Numbered from the stretch's first letter, positions 44,396 through 52,204 are shown. The stretch is 64,000 nt of DNA from Clostridiales bacterium (GCA_015055965.1 SVHG01000008.1:1-64000), one strand, 5' to 3'. Translations and numbers: made by a program. Notes: generated by a model from the letters alone, not told the origin.

Positions 44396-45775
44396 ATGGA
44401 AGAAAAAAGAACTGTAACCATGGATAAGTTGGTTAACCTTTGTAAGTCACGCGGTATTATTTTTCCCGGTAGCGAAATCTACGGCGGAATGGGAAACACT
44501 TGGGATTACGGCCCTGTTGGCGTTGAAATTAAAAACAACGTAAAACGCGCTTGGTGGAAGAGATTCGTGCAAGAAAGCGATAACTCTTACGGTATAGACG
44601 CGGCTATTCTTATGAACCCCACCGTTTGGGAGGCAAGCGGACACACGGCTTCATTCTCTGACCCTAAGATGGACTGTAAGGAATGCAAAACCCGTCACAG
44701 AGCGGATACTTTAATAGAAAACCACTCTAAGGGCGCTGTTAACCCCGACGCTATGACCAACGAAGAAATGGAACGATATATCTTTGAAAATAAGGTTGTA
44801 TGCCCCAAGTGCGGAAAATCTAACTTTACCAATATTAGAACCTTTAACCTTATGTTTGAAACCTCTCGCGGTGTAACCGAAGGCGATAAGGATACCATTT
44901 ACCTCCGCCCTGAAACCGCTCAAGGTGAATTCGTTAACTTCCTTTCCGTTCAACGCACCACAAGAGCCAAAGTTCCCTTTGGAATAGGTCAAATCGGTAA
45001 GGCGTTTAGAAATGAAATTACCCCCGGTAACTTTATCTTTAGAACTATAGAATTTGAACAAATGGAACATCAATGGTTCTGCAAGGAAGGAACGGACGGC
45101 GAATTTTATGAATTCTATAAGCAAAAGGCTCACGAATTCTTAAAAGACCTTGGCATTAACGAAGCTCACTTACGCTTTAAAGATCACGAAAAGCTTGCGC
45201 ACTACGCTCGCGCTGCTTGCGATATTCAATACTTATTCCCCATAGGCTGGTCAGAGCTTAACGGTATTCACAACAGAACTGACTTTGACTTAAAGCGCCA
45301 CCAAGAATATTCCGGCAAGAGTATGCTTTATAACGATCCTTATACCAACGAAAAGTATATTCCCTTCGTTATTGAATACTCTATCGGTGCAGATAGACTT
45401 ATGCTTGCCCTTCTTTCTGAAGCCTACGAGGAAGAAGCTCTTGAAGGCGGAGATACGAGAGTTGTTATGCACTTCCACCCCGCTATTGCCGCTTACAAGG
45501 TTGCTATTTTACCCTTACAGAAAAACCTTGGCGAAAAGGGCCGTGAAATTTACCGTAAGCTTTCCAAGCACTTTATGTGCACCTACGACGAAGCAGGCTC
45601 TATTGGTAAACGCTACCGCCGTCAAGACGAAATCGGCACGCCTTATTGCTTAACCGTTGACTTCGATACCTTAGAAGATAACACCGTTACCATTCGTGAC
45701 CGTGATACCATGAGTCAAATTAGAATTTCGGTTGACGAGGTTGTATCATTCATTAAAGAAAAAATTGAATTTTAA
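44396..45775 (+). CDS. glyS: glycyl-tRNA synthetase (alpha2 type)
   Basis: 459-residue class II synthetase that charges tRNA-Gly. It is the single-chain, archaeal/eukaryotic-like dimeric form, not the bacterial alpha2beta2 type. Motif 1 region (GSEIYGGMGNTWDYGPVGVEIKNN), a CxxC pair (CKEC...CPKCGK), motif 2 (FRNEITPGNFIFRTIEFEQMEHQWF) and motif 3 (YSIGADRLMLALL) are intact, then the anticodon-binding domain. An AAGGAG site precedes the ATG. It is monocistronic, with a terminator at 45794. Confidence 0.97.
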   Translation: MEEKRTVTMDKLVNLCKSRGIIFPGSEIYGGMGNTWDYGPVGVEIKNNVKRAWWKRFVQESDNSYGIDAAILMNPTVWEASGHTASFSDPKMDCKECKTRHRADTLIENHSKGAVNPDAMTNEEMERYIFENKVVCPKCGKSNFTNIRTFNLMFETSRGVTEGDKDTIYLRPETAQGEFVNFLSVQRTTRAKVPFGIGQIGKAFRNEITPGNFIFRTIEFEQMEHQWFCKEGTDGEFYEFYKQKAHEFLKDLGINEAHLRFKDHEKLAHYARAACDIQYLFPIGWSELNGIHNRTDFDLKRHQEYSGKSMLYNDPYTNEKYIPFVIEYSIGADRLMLALLSEAYEEEALEGGDTRVVMHFHPAIAAYKVAILPLQKNLGEKGREIYRKLSKHFMCTYDEAGSIGKRYRRQDEIGTPYCLTVDFDTLEDNTVTIRDRDTMSQIRISVDEVVSFIKEKIEF

Positions 45776-45793
45776 TTAAATACAAAATAAAGA

Positions 45794-45866
45794 GCCACCC
45801 TAATATGATATGCACCTCCAAAAGTGTCTAACTTTTGGGGTGCATATCAATATCGGGTGGTTTTTA
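45794..45866 (+). terminator. glyS terminator carrying an inserted hairpin element
   Basis: GCCACCC (45794-45800) pairs with GGGTGG (45855-45860), followed by TTTTTATTT. The loop is filled by the hairpin element at 45808-45847. Confidence 0.65.
45808..45847. repeat. GTCTAAC hairpin element, copy 2
   Basis: ATATGCACC and GGTGCATAT form the outer stem and CCAAAAGT with ACTTTTGG the inner stem around GTCTA. It shares loop, stem and trailing ATCAATAT with the copy at 5870-5904. Confidence 0.6.
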
Positions 45867-45889
45867 TTTATATTATTTATATTAAGCAA

Positions 45890-45925
45890 AAGGACCTTCG
45901 CTAAAATGCGAAAGGCCCTTTTTCT
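45890..45925. terminator. terminator between glyS and spo0A
   Basis: CCTTCGC and GCGAAAGG pair inside a longer AAAGG/CCTTT stem. T-runs on both sides serve the convergent genes. Confidence 0.7.
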
Positions 45926-45976
45926 TTTGAGATTGGCAATTTATTTAGAACTATGAGATAAGTCTTACGTTTTTTC

Positions 45977-46732
45977 TTATGATATGCCGTCTAATAACAA
46001 ACGGTCTGCAATTAGCGCTATAAATTCGCTATTAGTAGGCTTTTCGTTCTCGCTATATATTTTAACGCCGAATAAAGCGTTAAAGCTTTCTACCCTGCCC
46101 TTGTTCCAAGCAACCTCTATTGCGTGGCGAATAGCCCGTTCTACCTTGCTTGCGCTAGTACCAAACTTTTCGCCAATAGTAGGGTAAAGCTTTTTCGTTA
46201 TACTGTTTATTATTTCCGGCTTAACAACGGCTAGCTTAACGCCTTCCCTTAAATAACCGTATCCCTTAATATGCGGTGGAATACCCATTCCAATAAAAAT
46301 ACGGCTAATTTTCTCATCTATACTCTTGTTAGCCTTTTCACGCTCTAATACCTGTTGAGTTTTTATAAGCGATATCGAGCTCATGCCCAACATTCTCTCT
46401 ATTAAAGCGTTATAATCAACAGGCTTAATCATATAATAGCTTGCGCCTGCATCTACTGCGCTTTGCACGTGCTCCATTCCGGAAAGCACGCTTACTACTA
46501 TACACTTGGTATTTGGCGAAGCTTCCTTCGTTCTTTTTATAACGGTAATGCCGTCACTTCTTTTTAAGGTTAACGAAAGAACTAAAAAATCGGGTTTTTC
46601 TTTTGCAATAAAATTAAAAGCGACTTCAGCGTCTGCAGTATACCCCACTATTTCAAAACTACGTGATAAACGCTCTGCACACTCTAGCGCTTCTTCATCA
46701 CTTGACTGTAAAACGACAACTGATTTTTGCAT
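45977..46732 (-). CDS. spo0A: Spo0A homologue with degenerate receiver
   Basis: 251 residues. The C-terminal DNA-binding domain is a clear Spo0A domain: IPPHIKGYGYLREGV, ITKKLYPTIGEKFGT, SKVERAIRHAIEVAWNKGR and KPTNSEFIALIADRL. The N-terminal receiver keeps the fold and the lysine (K103 in MIKPVD) but lacks the acidic site. The pair equivalent to D10/D11 of Bacillus reads S10-S11, the phosphoacceptor D56 position is S53 (VLSLTLKRSDG), and the switch Thr is Ser. It therefore cannot be phosphorylated in the usual way. Tandem TGTCGAA-like boxes lie upstream. It is the master sporulation regulator by homology; control must be by level, ligand or partner. Confidence 0.92.
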   Translation of the reverse strand: MQKSVVVLQSSDEEALECAERLSRSFEIVGYTADAEVAFNFIAKEKPDFLVLSLTLKRSDGITVIKRTKEASPNTKCIVVSVLSGMEHVQSAVDAGASYYMIKPVDYNALIERMLGMSSISLIKTQQVLEREKANKSIDEKISRIFIGMGIPPHIKGYGYLREGVKLAVVKPEIINSITKKLYPTIGEKFGTSASKVERAIRHAIEVAWNKGRVESFNALFGVKIYSENEKPTNSEFIALIADRLLLDGIS

Positions 46733-46767
46733 ATAAGCTTCCCTCTCTCTTTTTATGTTGTACTCTA

Positions 46768-46795
46768 ATTATAGCATATAAAAAAATAAAGTAAA
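46768..46795 (-). promoter_or_regulatory. spo0A promoter
   Basis: On the minus strand TTTACT, 16 bp spacer and TATAAT (46768-46773), 36 bp before the ATG. Confidence 0.6.
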
Positions 46796-46825
46796 AGCTA
46801 TTTTAATTAATTTTGAAAAAAATTC

Positions 46826-46866
46826 GGTCGAATTTTGTTCAAAATTGTCGAATTTTGTTCAAAATT
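46826..46866. promoter_or_regulatory. tandem Spo0A-box-like repeats
   Basis: The 20 bp unit GTCGAATTTTGTTCAAAATT is repeated exactly twice (46827-46846 and 46847-46866), and most of it occurs again at about 46934-46953. The second unit contains TGTCGAA (46846-46852), the core 0A box. It lies about 50-90 bp upstream of the spo0A promoter and suggests autoregulation. Confidence 0.55.
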
Positions 46867-46886
46867 CAAAAAATGACTAAAAAGTA

Positions 46887-46916
46887 TGCAAATAATCGGC
46901 TTATAGGGGCATTTTT
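46887..46916 (-). repeat. dispersed CGATTA motif, copy
   Basis: On the minus strand AAAAATGCCC then CTATAAGCCGATTATTTGC, between the 0A-like repeats upstream of spo0A. Confidence 0.6.
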
Positions 46917-47208
46917 TAAATAAAATTGCAAAACGAATTTTGTTCAAAATTCATATTATTTGTAAAAAGCTTAATTATTTTGCTTAATTTTAAAGGGTAA
47001 AAAACTAAAAATTTTTAAAAGCGCGCACTAAAAAATATTATTAATAAATTTTCTTTATTTTATAAATTCTATTGTGATTTTTTAATTGCGTTGTATAATC
47101 TTATTATTAAATATACAGCTATATCGCAACGAGTAGTTGTTTTTACTTCTTAAAAAATTTAACCGTTATTTATGTGACCTCGCCTTAAAAAAACAAAACT
47201 CCCAAGCC

Positions 47209-47577
47209 ATAGCGTGATGCTCTTAACGGAGCATTCACGCTAAACGATGTTTGCCCTCACGGGCAAATGATGTTGCCTGCGGCAGTGATGTTCACTGCGT
47301 GAATGATGTTGTGCCTTCGGCACAGTGGGCAAACATCACATCATTGCGAGCTTGTATTTGCGTAGCAAATGGCGAGCAACATCATTATGCGGAGCATAAC
47401 ATCACTTTTGCGTCAGCAAAAACATCACTAATAGAAAAAAGAGAGGACATTTCGGCTACTCACCGATTTGTTCTCTCTTTATGTTTGTATAAGGGTCTGG
47501 GCTTAGCCCACATTTGCATTTGACCAGTCAAATGCGATGCTTGCACTTTTGTCAAATTGTTAATTCTCCGCTAAGGA
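47209..47577 (+). repeat. hairpin-ladder element, copy A (369 bp)
   Basis: Starts with a two-tier hairpin (TAGCGTG/CACGCTA and TGCTC/GAGCA, 47210-47242). Hairpins TGCCC/GGGCA, GCC/GGC, TTCAC/GTGAA-like and GTGCC/GGCAC follow, separated by TGATGTT. Then come TTTGC/GCAAA, TATGC/GCATA and TTTTGC/GCAAAA hairpins separated by AACATCA. A two-tier hairpin with AGAGAGGACA (47440-47478), GGGCT/AGCCC and a GCATTTG stem (47516-47535) end it at CTCCGCTAAGGA. The copy at 62689-63057 is nearly identical in reverse. It sits inside what looks like a split terminator (AAAACTCC...GGAGTTTT). The frame 47251-47523 is not considered coding. Confidence 0.85.
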
Positions 47578-47670
47578 CGTCATCCTCTTACTTAGGAGTT
47601 TTTATTTTTGTTTTATTTAATCACGTCACGTTTAGAGATTTAATAACCGCCAAAAGCTTTATTTTAAAAA

Positions 47671-48678
47671 TTATCTTCTGTTAATACGCAAACGAGCAAG
47701 TAATTTTTCATTTCCTGCAACCGCGCCACCGCCAACTGCAACTGCGTAAGCAGGCTCTGCGCATACGTTTGCTCTAATACCCATATTAAAACGGAAGTAT
47801 TCTTCTAAGCCGATAAACTTGGAAGTTCCACCCGCAAAATAAACCCCTTCCCTTCTGATATCCGCAGAAATTTCTGCAGGAAGCTTGGCCATAACCATAC
47901 CGGCAAGCTCAAAAATCTTATCGAAGAAGCCCTTAACAACGGGATAAATATCAGCAGAGCTAACCGTAATAGCCCTAGGCTTGCCCGTAATAATATCTCT
48001 ACCGTTAACTACGGTGGTAGTATCGTCCTTATTGAGCAAGCTACCAACTTGAATTTTTAAACGCTCTGCGGTTAGTCTGCCAATCTTAAGCTCAAAGCTT
48101 TCTTCCACAAAATCAATAAGCATGTTATCAAGACTCTTACCGCCAATATTTACGCTTATACCGGAAATTACACCACCTAAAGAAACGGTTGCAATATTAG
48201 TTGTTCCACCGCCGATATCAATAATGAAGCAGGGATTACTATCCGTTAAATGCACACCCGCGCCAATGGCTGCTAAAACGGGGGATTCTACGAAGTGTAT
48301 AGAGAAAACGTCACAGTCGTTTAAAACCTTTTCAAATCTCTTAATGGTAGCGTTATCTGCCCCGCAAGGAACTGCAAAAAGCACGGAAGGTCTTCTACCC
48401 AAGCGCTTTAAGGTAACCTTGTTTAAAAAGTTTTCTATCATAAGCTCGGCAGATTCTTCCTCCTGAATAGCCCCTTCAAATACGGGCGAGGTAACAACCG
48501 TTCCGTCTACCGTTTTGCCTATTAAATTTTTAGCATCTGCGCCAATAGCCTTAACCTTTTTTCTACCGGTTTCGCTAATAGCAATAACGCTGGGCTCAGA
48601 TAGCACCACGCCCGCGCCAATTTGATATATCTTGGTTACGGAAGAACCTAAGTCTATTGATAAGGTTGGTAATTTCAT
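47671..48678 (-). CDS. mreB: MreB-like actin homologue
   Basis: 335-residue bacterial actin. It has the phosphate-1 loop (IDLGSSVTKIY), phosphate-2 (FIIDIGGGTTNIATV) and adenosine motif (GVYFAGGTSKFIGL). It organises cell-wall elongation under the membrane. No mreC or mreD is adjacent, and the sequence is somewhat divergent (TGRKKVKAIGADAKNLIGK), so an Mbl- or MreBH-type paralogue is possible. It precedes maf, as in many Firmicutes. Separated from spo0A by the hairpin element. Confidence 0.9.
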   Translation of the reverse strand: MKLPTLSIDLGSSVTKIYQIGAGVVLSEPSVIAISETGRKKVKAIGADAKNLIGKTVDGTVVTSPVFEGAIQEEESAELMIENFLNKVTLKRLGRRPSVLFAVPCGADNATIKRFEKVLNDCDVFSIHFVESPVLAAIGAGVHLTDSNPCFIIDIGGGTTNIATVSLGGVISGISVNIGGKSLDNMLIDFVEESFELKIGRLTAERLKIQVGSLLNKDDTTTVVNGRDIITGKPRAITVSSADIYPVVKGFFDKIFELAGMVMAKLPAEISADIRREGVYFAGGTSKFIGLEEYFRFNMGIRANVCAEPAYAVAVGGGAVAGNEKLLARLRINRR

Positions 48679-48710
48679 AGCTTTTCCCCTTGTAAAATAG
48701 TTGCTTTTGT

Positions 48711-48740
48711 GTTAATAATCGCGCTATAGCCTAACTTTTA
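48711..48740 (-). repeat. dispersed CGATTA motif, copy
   Basis: On the minus strand AAAAGTTAGG then CTATAGCGCGATTATTAAC. It includes the stop codon of maf, so it lies in the maf-mreB junction. Confidence 0.6.
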
Positions 48741-49291
48741 AAACCAAACTCCTTTAAAAGTCTTTCAAAAACCTCCGTGGGAAAGCCCACGATATTGTTA
48801 TAGCTACCCTTAGTTTCTTTAACTAAGCCGTAACCGTCCTGTATGCCGTATCCGCCGGCTTTATCTAGCCCTAAACCGCTTTTTACGTAAGCTTGCTTGG
48901 TTTCTTCAGGAAGCTCGTTAAAGGTAACTAAGGACTCGTCTGCGCCAAACACCTGCTTTTGCGCGCTTAAAAAAGCATAGCCGGTGTATACCACGTGCGT
49001 TTTGCCGGAAAGCTTGGTTAGCATTGAATATTCTTCGTTATCGTCGGCAGGCTTTTGCAATATTTCATTGCCTAAAACAACGATAGTATCCGCGCCGATA
49101 ACCGCCGAATCTTGGTGCTTATTAAATATTTCATACGCCTTTGCCTTAGCAATACTCATTACGATTTCTTTAGGCGAAAGACTTTCATCAACCACTTCGT
49201 TGCCAACGGCGGGTATAATTTCAAATTCAACCCCCAAAGCAGAAAGAAGCTCCCTTCTTCTTGGAGATTTGCTTGCTAAAATTAGTTTCAT
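48731..49291 (-). CDS. maf: Maf-family nucleotide pyrophosphatase
   Basis: 186 residues. The Maf signature SKSPRRRELL at residues 8-17, ADTIVVLG and the RLSGKTH-like LTKLSGKTHVVYTG stretch are present. Maf proteins hydrolyse modified or canonical NTPs and influence septum formation. It lies 52 bp before mreB on the same strand, the common maf-mreB pairing, so both act in growth and division. Confidence 0.95.
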   Translation of the reverse strand: MKLILASKSPRRRELLSALGVEFEIIPAVGNEVVDESLSPKEIVMSIAKAKAYEIFNKHQDSAVIGADTIVVLGNEILQKPADDNEEYSMLTKLSGKTHVVYTGYAFLSAQKQVFGADESLVTFNELPEETKQAYVKSGLGLDKAGGYGIQDGYGLVKETKGSYNNIVGFPTEVFERLLKEFGFKS

Positions 49292-49470
49292 TTTAATTAC
49301 AATCCAACTTTAATTATTTAATATTATACCCTATAATTTGCCTTTTGTAAATCTTTTTTTGCGCTTTTACTTGCAAAATCACCACTAAAAATAACATTTT
49401 TTAATTTATAAATTAAAAACTCACTTAATAAGCGTTTTATAAAGGCATATCAGCTTTCTTTTTTAATTTT

Positions 49471-49499
49471 GCATACAAAAGCATTTTGGGAGCATAATA
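49471..49499 (+). promoter_or_regulatory. sigma-G-like promoter
   Basis: GCATA (49471-49475), 17 bp spacer and CATAATA (49493-49499) match the forespore sigma-G (and partly sigma-F) consensus. It lies 22 bp before the ATG of the 30-residue ORF. Confidence 0.55.
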
Positions 49500-49521
49500 A
49501 ATTGTGCAAGGAGGTAATATT

Positions 49522-49614
49522 ATGAGTACTACTAAACAAACTAAGACTTCTAACAAGAAGACTCAAAACAAAACACAAAACACTTCTAAGCAGTCTACTA
49601 AAGACTGTAAGTAA
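49522..49614 (+). CDS. 30-residue Lys/Thr/Asn/Gln-rich small protein
   Basis: Too short for usual gene calling, but with a perfect AAGGAGG 7 nt before the ATG and a terminator after it. The sequence starts STTKQTKTSNKKTQ and ends STKDCK: hydrophilic, basic, disordered. It resembles minor small acid-soluble or other tiny spore proteins in composition only. The sigma-G-like promoter supports forespore expression. Function is unknown; the single Cys near the C-terminus could crosslink. Confidence 0.65.
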   Translation: MSTTKQTKTSNKKTQNKTQNTSKQSTKDCK

Positions 49615-49619
49615 TTAAG

Positions 49620-49642
49620 GCGTTAAAGTAAACGCTTTTTGC
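49620..49642 (+). terminator. terminator after the 30-residue ORF
   Basis: GCGTT, loop AAAGTA, AACGC, then TTTTTG, 7 bp past the stop codon. Confidence 0.55.
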
Positions 49643-49683
49643 TAACTACGGCAATTTGCCTTAATATTACAAAGGAGAAAATT

Positions 49684-49824
49684 ATGAAAAAGAAAAATAA
49701 AGGAAACAAGAAGATTATTCTTCCACCGCCTATGACCTCCCCCTTTGACCCGCTTGGCAGTTATACGGGGACTTATTTAACGGGCTTTTATGAAGAACCC
49801 GTGCAAGACGTAGACGACCTTTAA
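49684..49824 (+). CDS. 46-residue conserved-looking small protein
   Basis: The longer frame begins at 49639, but the ATG at 49684 has AAAGGAGAAA just before it. A basic N-terminus (KKKNKGNKK) leads into IILPPPMTSPFDPLGSYTGT and an acidic end (EEPVQDVDDL). The central DPLGSYTG block looks like a conserved motif of small clostridial proteins, as I recall it. Function unknown; sporulation is possible from the neighbour. No signal or helix. Confidence 0.65.
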   Translation: MKKKNKGNKKIILPPPMTSPFDPLGSYTGTYLTGFYEEPVQDVDDL

Positions 49825-50202
49825 AAACGCCTTTAGTTACCTAACGGGCCTTATTTACGCTTGAGTATAACACCTTTTTATAATTAAAAAAGTAAAAAAC
49901 AAGCGTTAATCGCCTTATAGAGTGACTTTTAATAAAAAACAAAGGGCGTTAAAAAAGAGCAGATTGATTTCTGCTCTTTTTTTGCTTATTTTTAAATATG
50001 CCATTAACCTTTAAATTTTTTTTAATTTTATAAAGATTATTACAAAATTAACAGTAGCGATTTTTAATTTTTTTTGCAACCTAAAGGTTATTGCAAATTT
50101 CGACTAAAAGCTTATACATATCATAAAATTCGATAAGCTTTAATATATTAAAATAAAAGAAGTGGTGAGCTTTATGCTTTACTAATTAAACCTTCTTTTA
50201 CA
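49825..50202. other. intergenic region
   Basis: Contains a CGATTA motif (49901-49930), a clear terminator (AAAGAGCAGA/TCTGCTCTTT plus T-run, 49957-49987), and an inverted repeat AAAGCTTAT/ATAAGCTTT (50107-50115 and 50133-50141). Otherwise AT-rich with nothing recognised. Confidence 0.5.
49901..49930 (-). repeat. dispersed CGATTA motif, copy
   Basis: On the minus strand AAAAGTCACT then CTATAAGGCGATTAACGC. Confidence 0.6.
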
Positions 50203-51246
50203 ATGGATTTTTTTATGAGCGTTATCACCGTTAAAACAATAATTTTAAAGCCTTCTAGCAAGGGAAGTAATAATCTTACTAATGGGGGCGGAATTTTAAA
50301 GATTGATGCTTTAAAAAAACAAGCCACCCTTTCCCTTCTTTCGTTAAGCCACGATAACGGTAAAGAATGGTTACTTGTTCTTTACTGCGAAGAAAGGGGT
50401 TTTTACAACTTTAAAATTAACCCTTCGTTAAAAAAACAGGAGTTTTCATTTTGCAAAGAGCTTATTGATTGTAAAGGGGTAACCGCCGTTATAATTGATG
50501 CAAGCTTAAAAGAACCGGCCCCCGTTTTACAAGGAAGCTTTGGTGAAAGCGCAGTTGATTTTAAGGACCTAACGGAATATGCGAAGAGCGTTAAAAACGA
50601 GGAAGAAGATATTATTGCAACGAAGCAGGCTAACGCGCCTTGGACAAATGAAAGCGAGCAAACCGCTTACCACCAAGCCAACGAAGAAAAATTAGCCAAA
50701 AACCAAAAGATAGAAAATACTGATTATAACGACGAGGCTATTGCCGAAAGCAATTATTTTTTAAAGGACGATAAGGAACAAGAAAATGCAACCCTTCATA
50801 ACCAAAATGACGGAACTGAACACTCAAATAGCAACCAAAGCACGCAAGAAGAAAATTGCCATTCTTCACAGGGATATGAAGCTTCGCCTTGCGATACTCA
50901 ATGCCAAAAAGAGCCCGAATATTATTCCTCAATAAAGGATAAACTGTTGCCCCTTTTTGAAAAATACCCACCTATAAGCGCGTTAACGGCTATTATACCT
51001 TGCTCTAGCTGGGTTAAAATACCGTACGGCGAAAACAAGCATTACGCCGTGGGAACGGTTAAAGAAAACAACGTAGTTAAATATTTATGCTATGGTGTAC
51101 CCGGTGTATACGGCGTAAAACCAAAGGGGTTTGAGAGCTATTCTTACTTTATCCCCCTTAGTCTTTTTGATTTACTTGGCGACGGCTACTGGTGCGTTTT
51201 TCAGGAAGCGGAAAGCGGAAAAAGAGTTTACTGCAACCCAAATTAA
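50203..51246 (+). CDS. two-domain protein of unknown function with acidic linker
   Basis: 347 residues, or 343 if the in-frame ATG at 50215 is used; neither start has a strong Shine-Dalgarno site. The N-terminal domain (about 1-120) is mixed alpha/beta. Residues about 125-245 are low-complexity and acidic with many Asn and Gln. The C-terminal domain (about 245-347) contains LFEKYPPISAL, IPCSSWVKIPY, YLCYGVPGVYG and YFIPLSLF, which I recall as a widespread unassigned clostridial domain. Cytoplasmic. Function unknown. Confidence 0.75.
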   Translation: MDFFMSVITVKTIILKPSSKGSNNLTNGGGILKIDALKKQATLSLLSLSHDNGKEWLLVLYCEERGFYNFKINPSLKKQEFSFCKELIDCKGVTAVIIDASLKEPAPVLQGSFGESAVDFKDLTEYAKSVKNEEEDIIATKQANAPWTNESEQTAYHQANEEKLAKNQKIENTDYNDEAIAESNYFLKDDKEQENATLHNQNDGTEHSNSNQSTQEENCHSSQGYEASPCDTQCQKEPEYYSSIKDKLLPLFEKYPPISALTAIIPCSSWVKIPYGENKHYAVGTVKENNVVKYLCYGVPGVYGVKPKGFESYSYFIPLSLFDLLGDGYWCVFQEAESGKRVYCNPN

Positions 51247-51334
51247 GCACTTATTGATTTAAGCGGTGAAATCGGTTGTTATTTTTTGCGTTTAATGTTA
51301 TAATATCCTCACTTCTTTAAAAAGAGAGGTTGTT

Positions 51335-51598
51335 ATGGTAAAGCTTTGGACAAGAACAGTTAAAGACAATAAAACAATTTTAAAACACGATTTCGTTCGC
51401 GAAAAAGATATGGAATGGGCAGATTTTTTTGACTACGTTCGCGAAATTTGCCACGAAATGGATCTTCCCACCCCCGTAATTTTAAAAACTCATCTTTTTA
51501 ATTTTGCAAAGTTTAACTACGTTCGCTTTTTGCCAAGTGACTTTATAGAACAGGTTGACTTTGATTATTTAATAGTGGAAAACGTAAACAAGGGCTAA
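51335..51598 (+). CDS. small protein of unknown function
   Basis: 87 residues, soluble, acidic and aromatic-rich (EWADFFDYVREICHEMDLPTP). It has its own promoter (TTGTTA, 17 bp, TATAAT ending at about 51304) and AGAGG before the ATG, so it is a credible gene. The length and style fit a conserved clostridial hypothetical; nothing more can be said. Confidence 0.65.
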   Translation: MVKLWTRTVKDNKTILKHDFVREKDMEWADFFDYVREICHEMDLPTPVILKTHLFNFAKFNYVRFLPSDFIEQVDFDYLIVENVNKG

Positions 51599-51698
51599 CC
51601 TTTTTATTTGATGTATAATTTTAGTAAAATACGGAAAAACTAATTTATAAGTGGATTAACCTCGTGCGGTTAGTCAATTATTTATTAGGAGGTATTTT

Positions 51699-51908
51699 AT
51701 GAAAATTGCAAGCGTAATTTCAATGATTTTAGTCATAGTAGGCGCTATCGTTTGGCTACTCGTTGGCTTATTTGATTTTAATCTTGTAGCAATGCTTTTT
51801 GGTGATGCATCTATGGTAAGTCGCGTAATCTACTCTTTAGTAGGTCTTGCAGGGCTATTTACCATTTTCTTTATTTTTGCTTACCGTCCCTTCAAAACTG
51901 TACCCTAA
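51699..51908 (+). CDS. DUF378-like small membrane protein
   Basis: 69 residues with two helices (about 5-25 and 42-62) separated by LFDFNLVAMLFG, the pattern of DUF378/YuzA proteins. TAGGAGG precedes the ATG. Function of the family is unknown. A terminator follows at 51961. Confidence 0.8.
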   Translation: MKIASVISMILVIVGAIVWLLVGLFDFNLVAMLFGDASMVSRVIYSLVGLAGLFTIFFIFAYRPFKTVP

Positions 51909-51960
51909 GGTTTAGCGAAGGTTAAAAGCAATTAAAATTTACTAACAAGTATAAAAATGA

Positions 51961-51989
51961 AAGCGGACCAAGTTCGCTTTTATTTTTTT
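51961..51989 (+). terminator. terminator after the DUF378-like gene
   Basis: AAAGCG, loop GACCAAGTT, CGCTTT, then TATTTTTTT. Confidence 0.75.
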
Positions 51990-52050
51990 GTGCTTTTTAA
52001 GGTTATATTTTGCTATTTTTCAATTATTTGCTTTTATTTAATTAAAAGCG

Positions 52051-52079
52051 TTTACATTTTTTACCTTTTTAGGTATAAT
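52051..52079 (+). promoter_or_regulatory. tRNA-Arg promoter
   Basis: TTTACA (52051-52056), 17 bp spacer, TATAAT (52074-52079). Confidence 0.75.
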
Positions 52080-52123
52080 AATTAGGCTACTTTGCTTATT
52101 TAAAAGCAATTTTATAAAAAGGT

Positions 52124-52201
52124 GCACCCGTAGCTCAGTTGGATTAGAGCGTGAGATTCCGATTCTCAAGGCCGCAGGTTCGATCCCTGTCGGGTGCTCC
52201 A
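52124..52201 (+). tRNA. tRNA-Arg(CCG)
   Basis: 78 nt with encoded CCA. Acceptor GCACCCG pairs with CGGGTGC. Anticodon stem TGAGA/TCTCA with loop TTCCGAT gives CCG. Confidence 0.94.
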
Positions 52202-52204
52202 ACA

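Noticed and set aside
47245-47430. Regular TGATGTT/AACATCA spacing suggested a CRISPR-like array
   Set aside because: Repeats are only 7 bp, the intervening units are self-complementary hairpins of varying length, orientation flips in the middle, and no cas gene is near.
47251-47523. 90-residue open frame with repeated ANDV/NDVV words, matched by the 85-residue frame at 62758-63015
   Set aside because: Both frames run through the hairpin elements, and their shared protein is simply the translation of conserved hairpins and TGATGTT spacers. There is no ribosome-binding site, and changes keep structure rather than protein.
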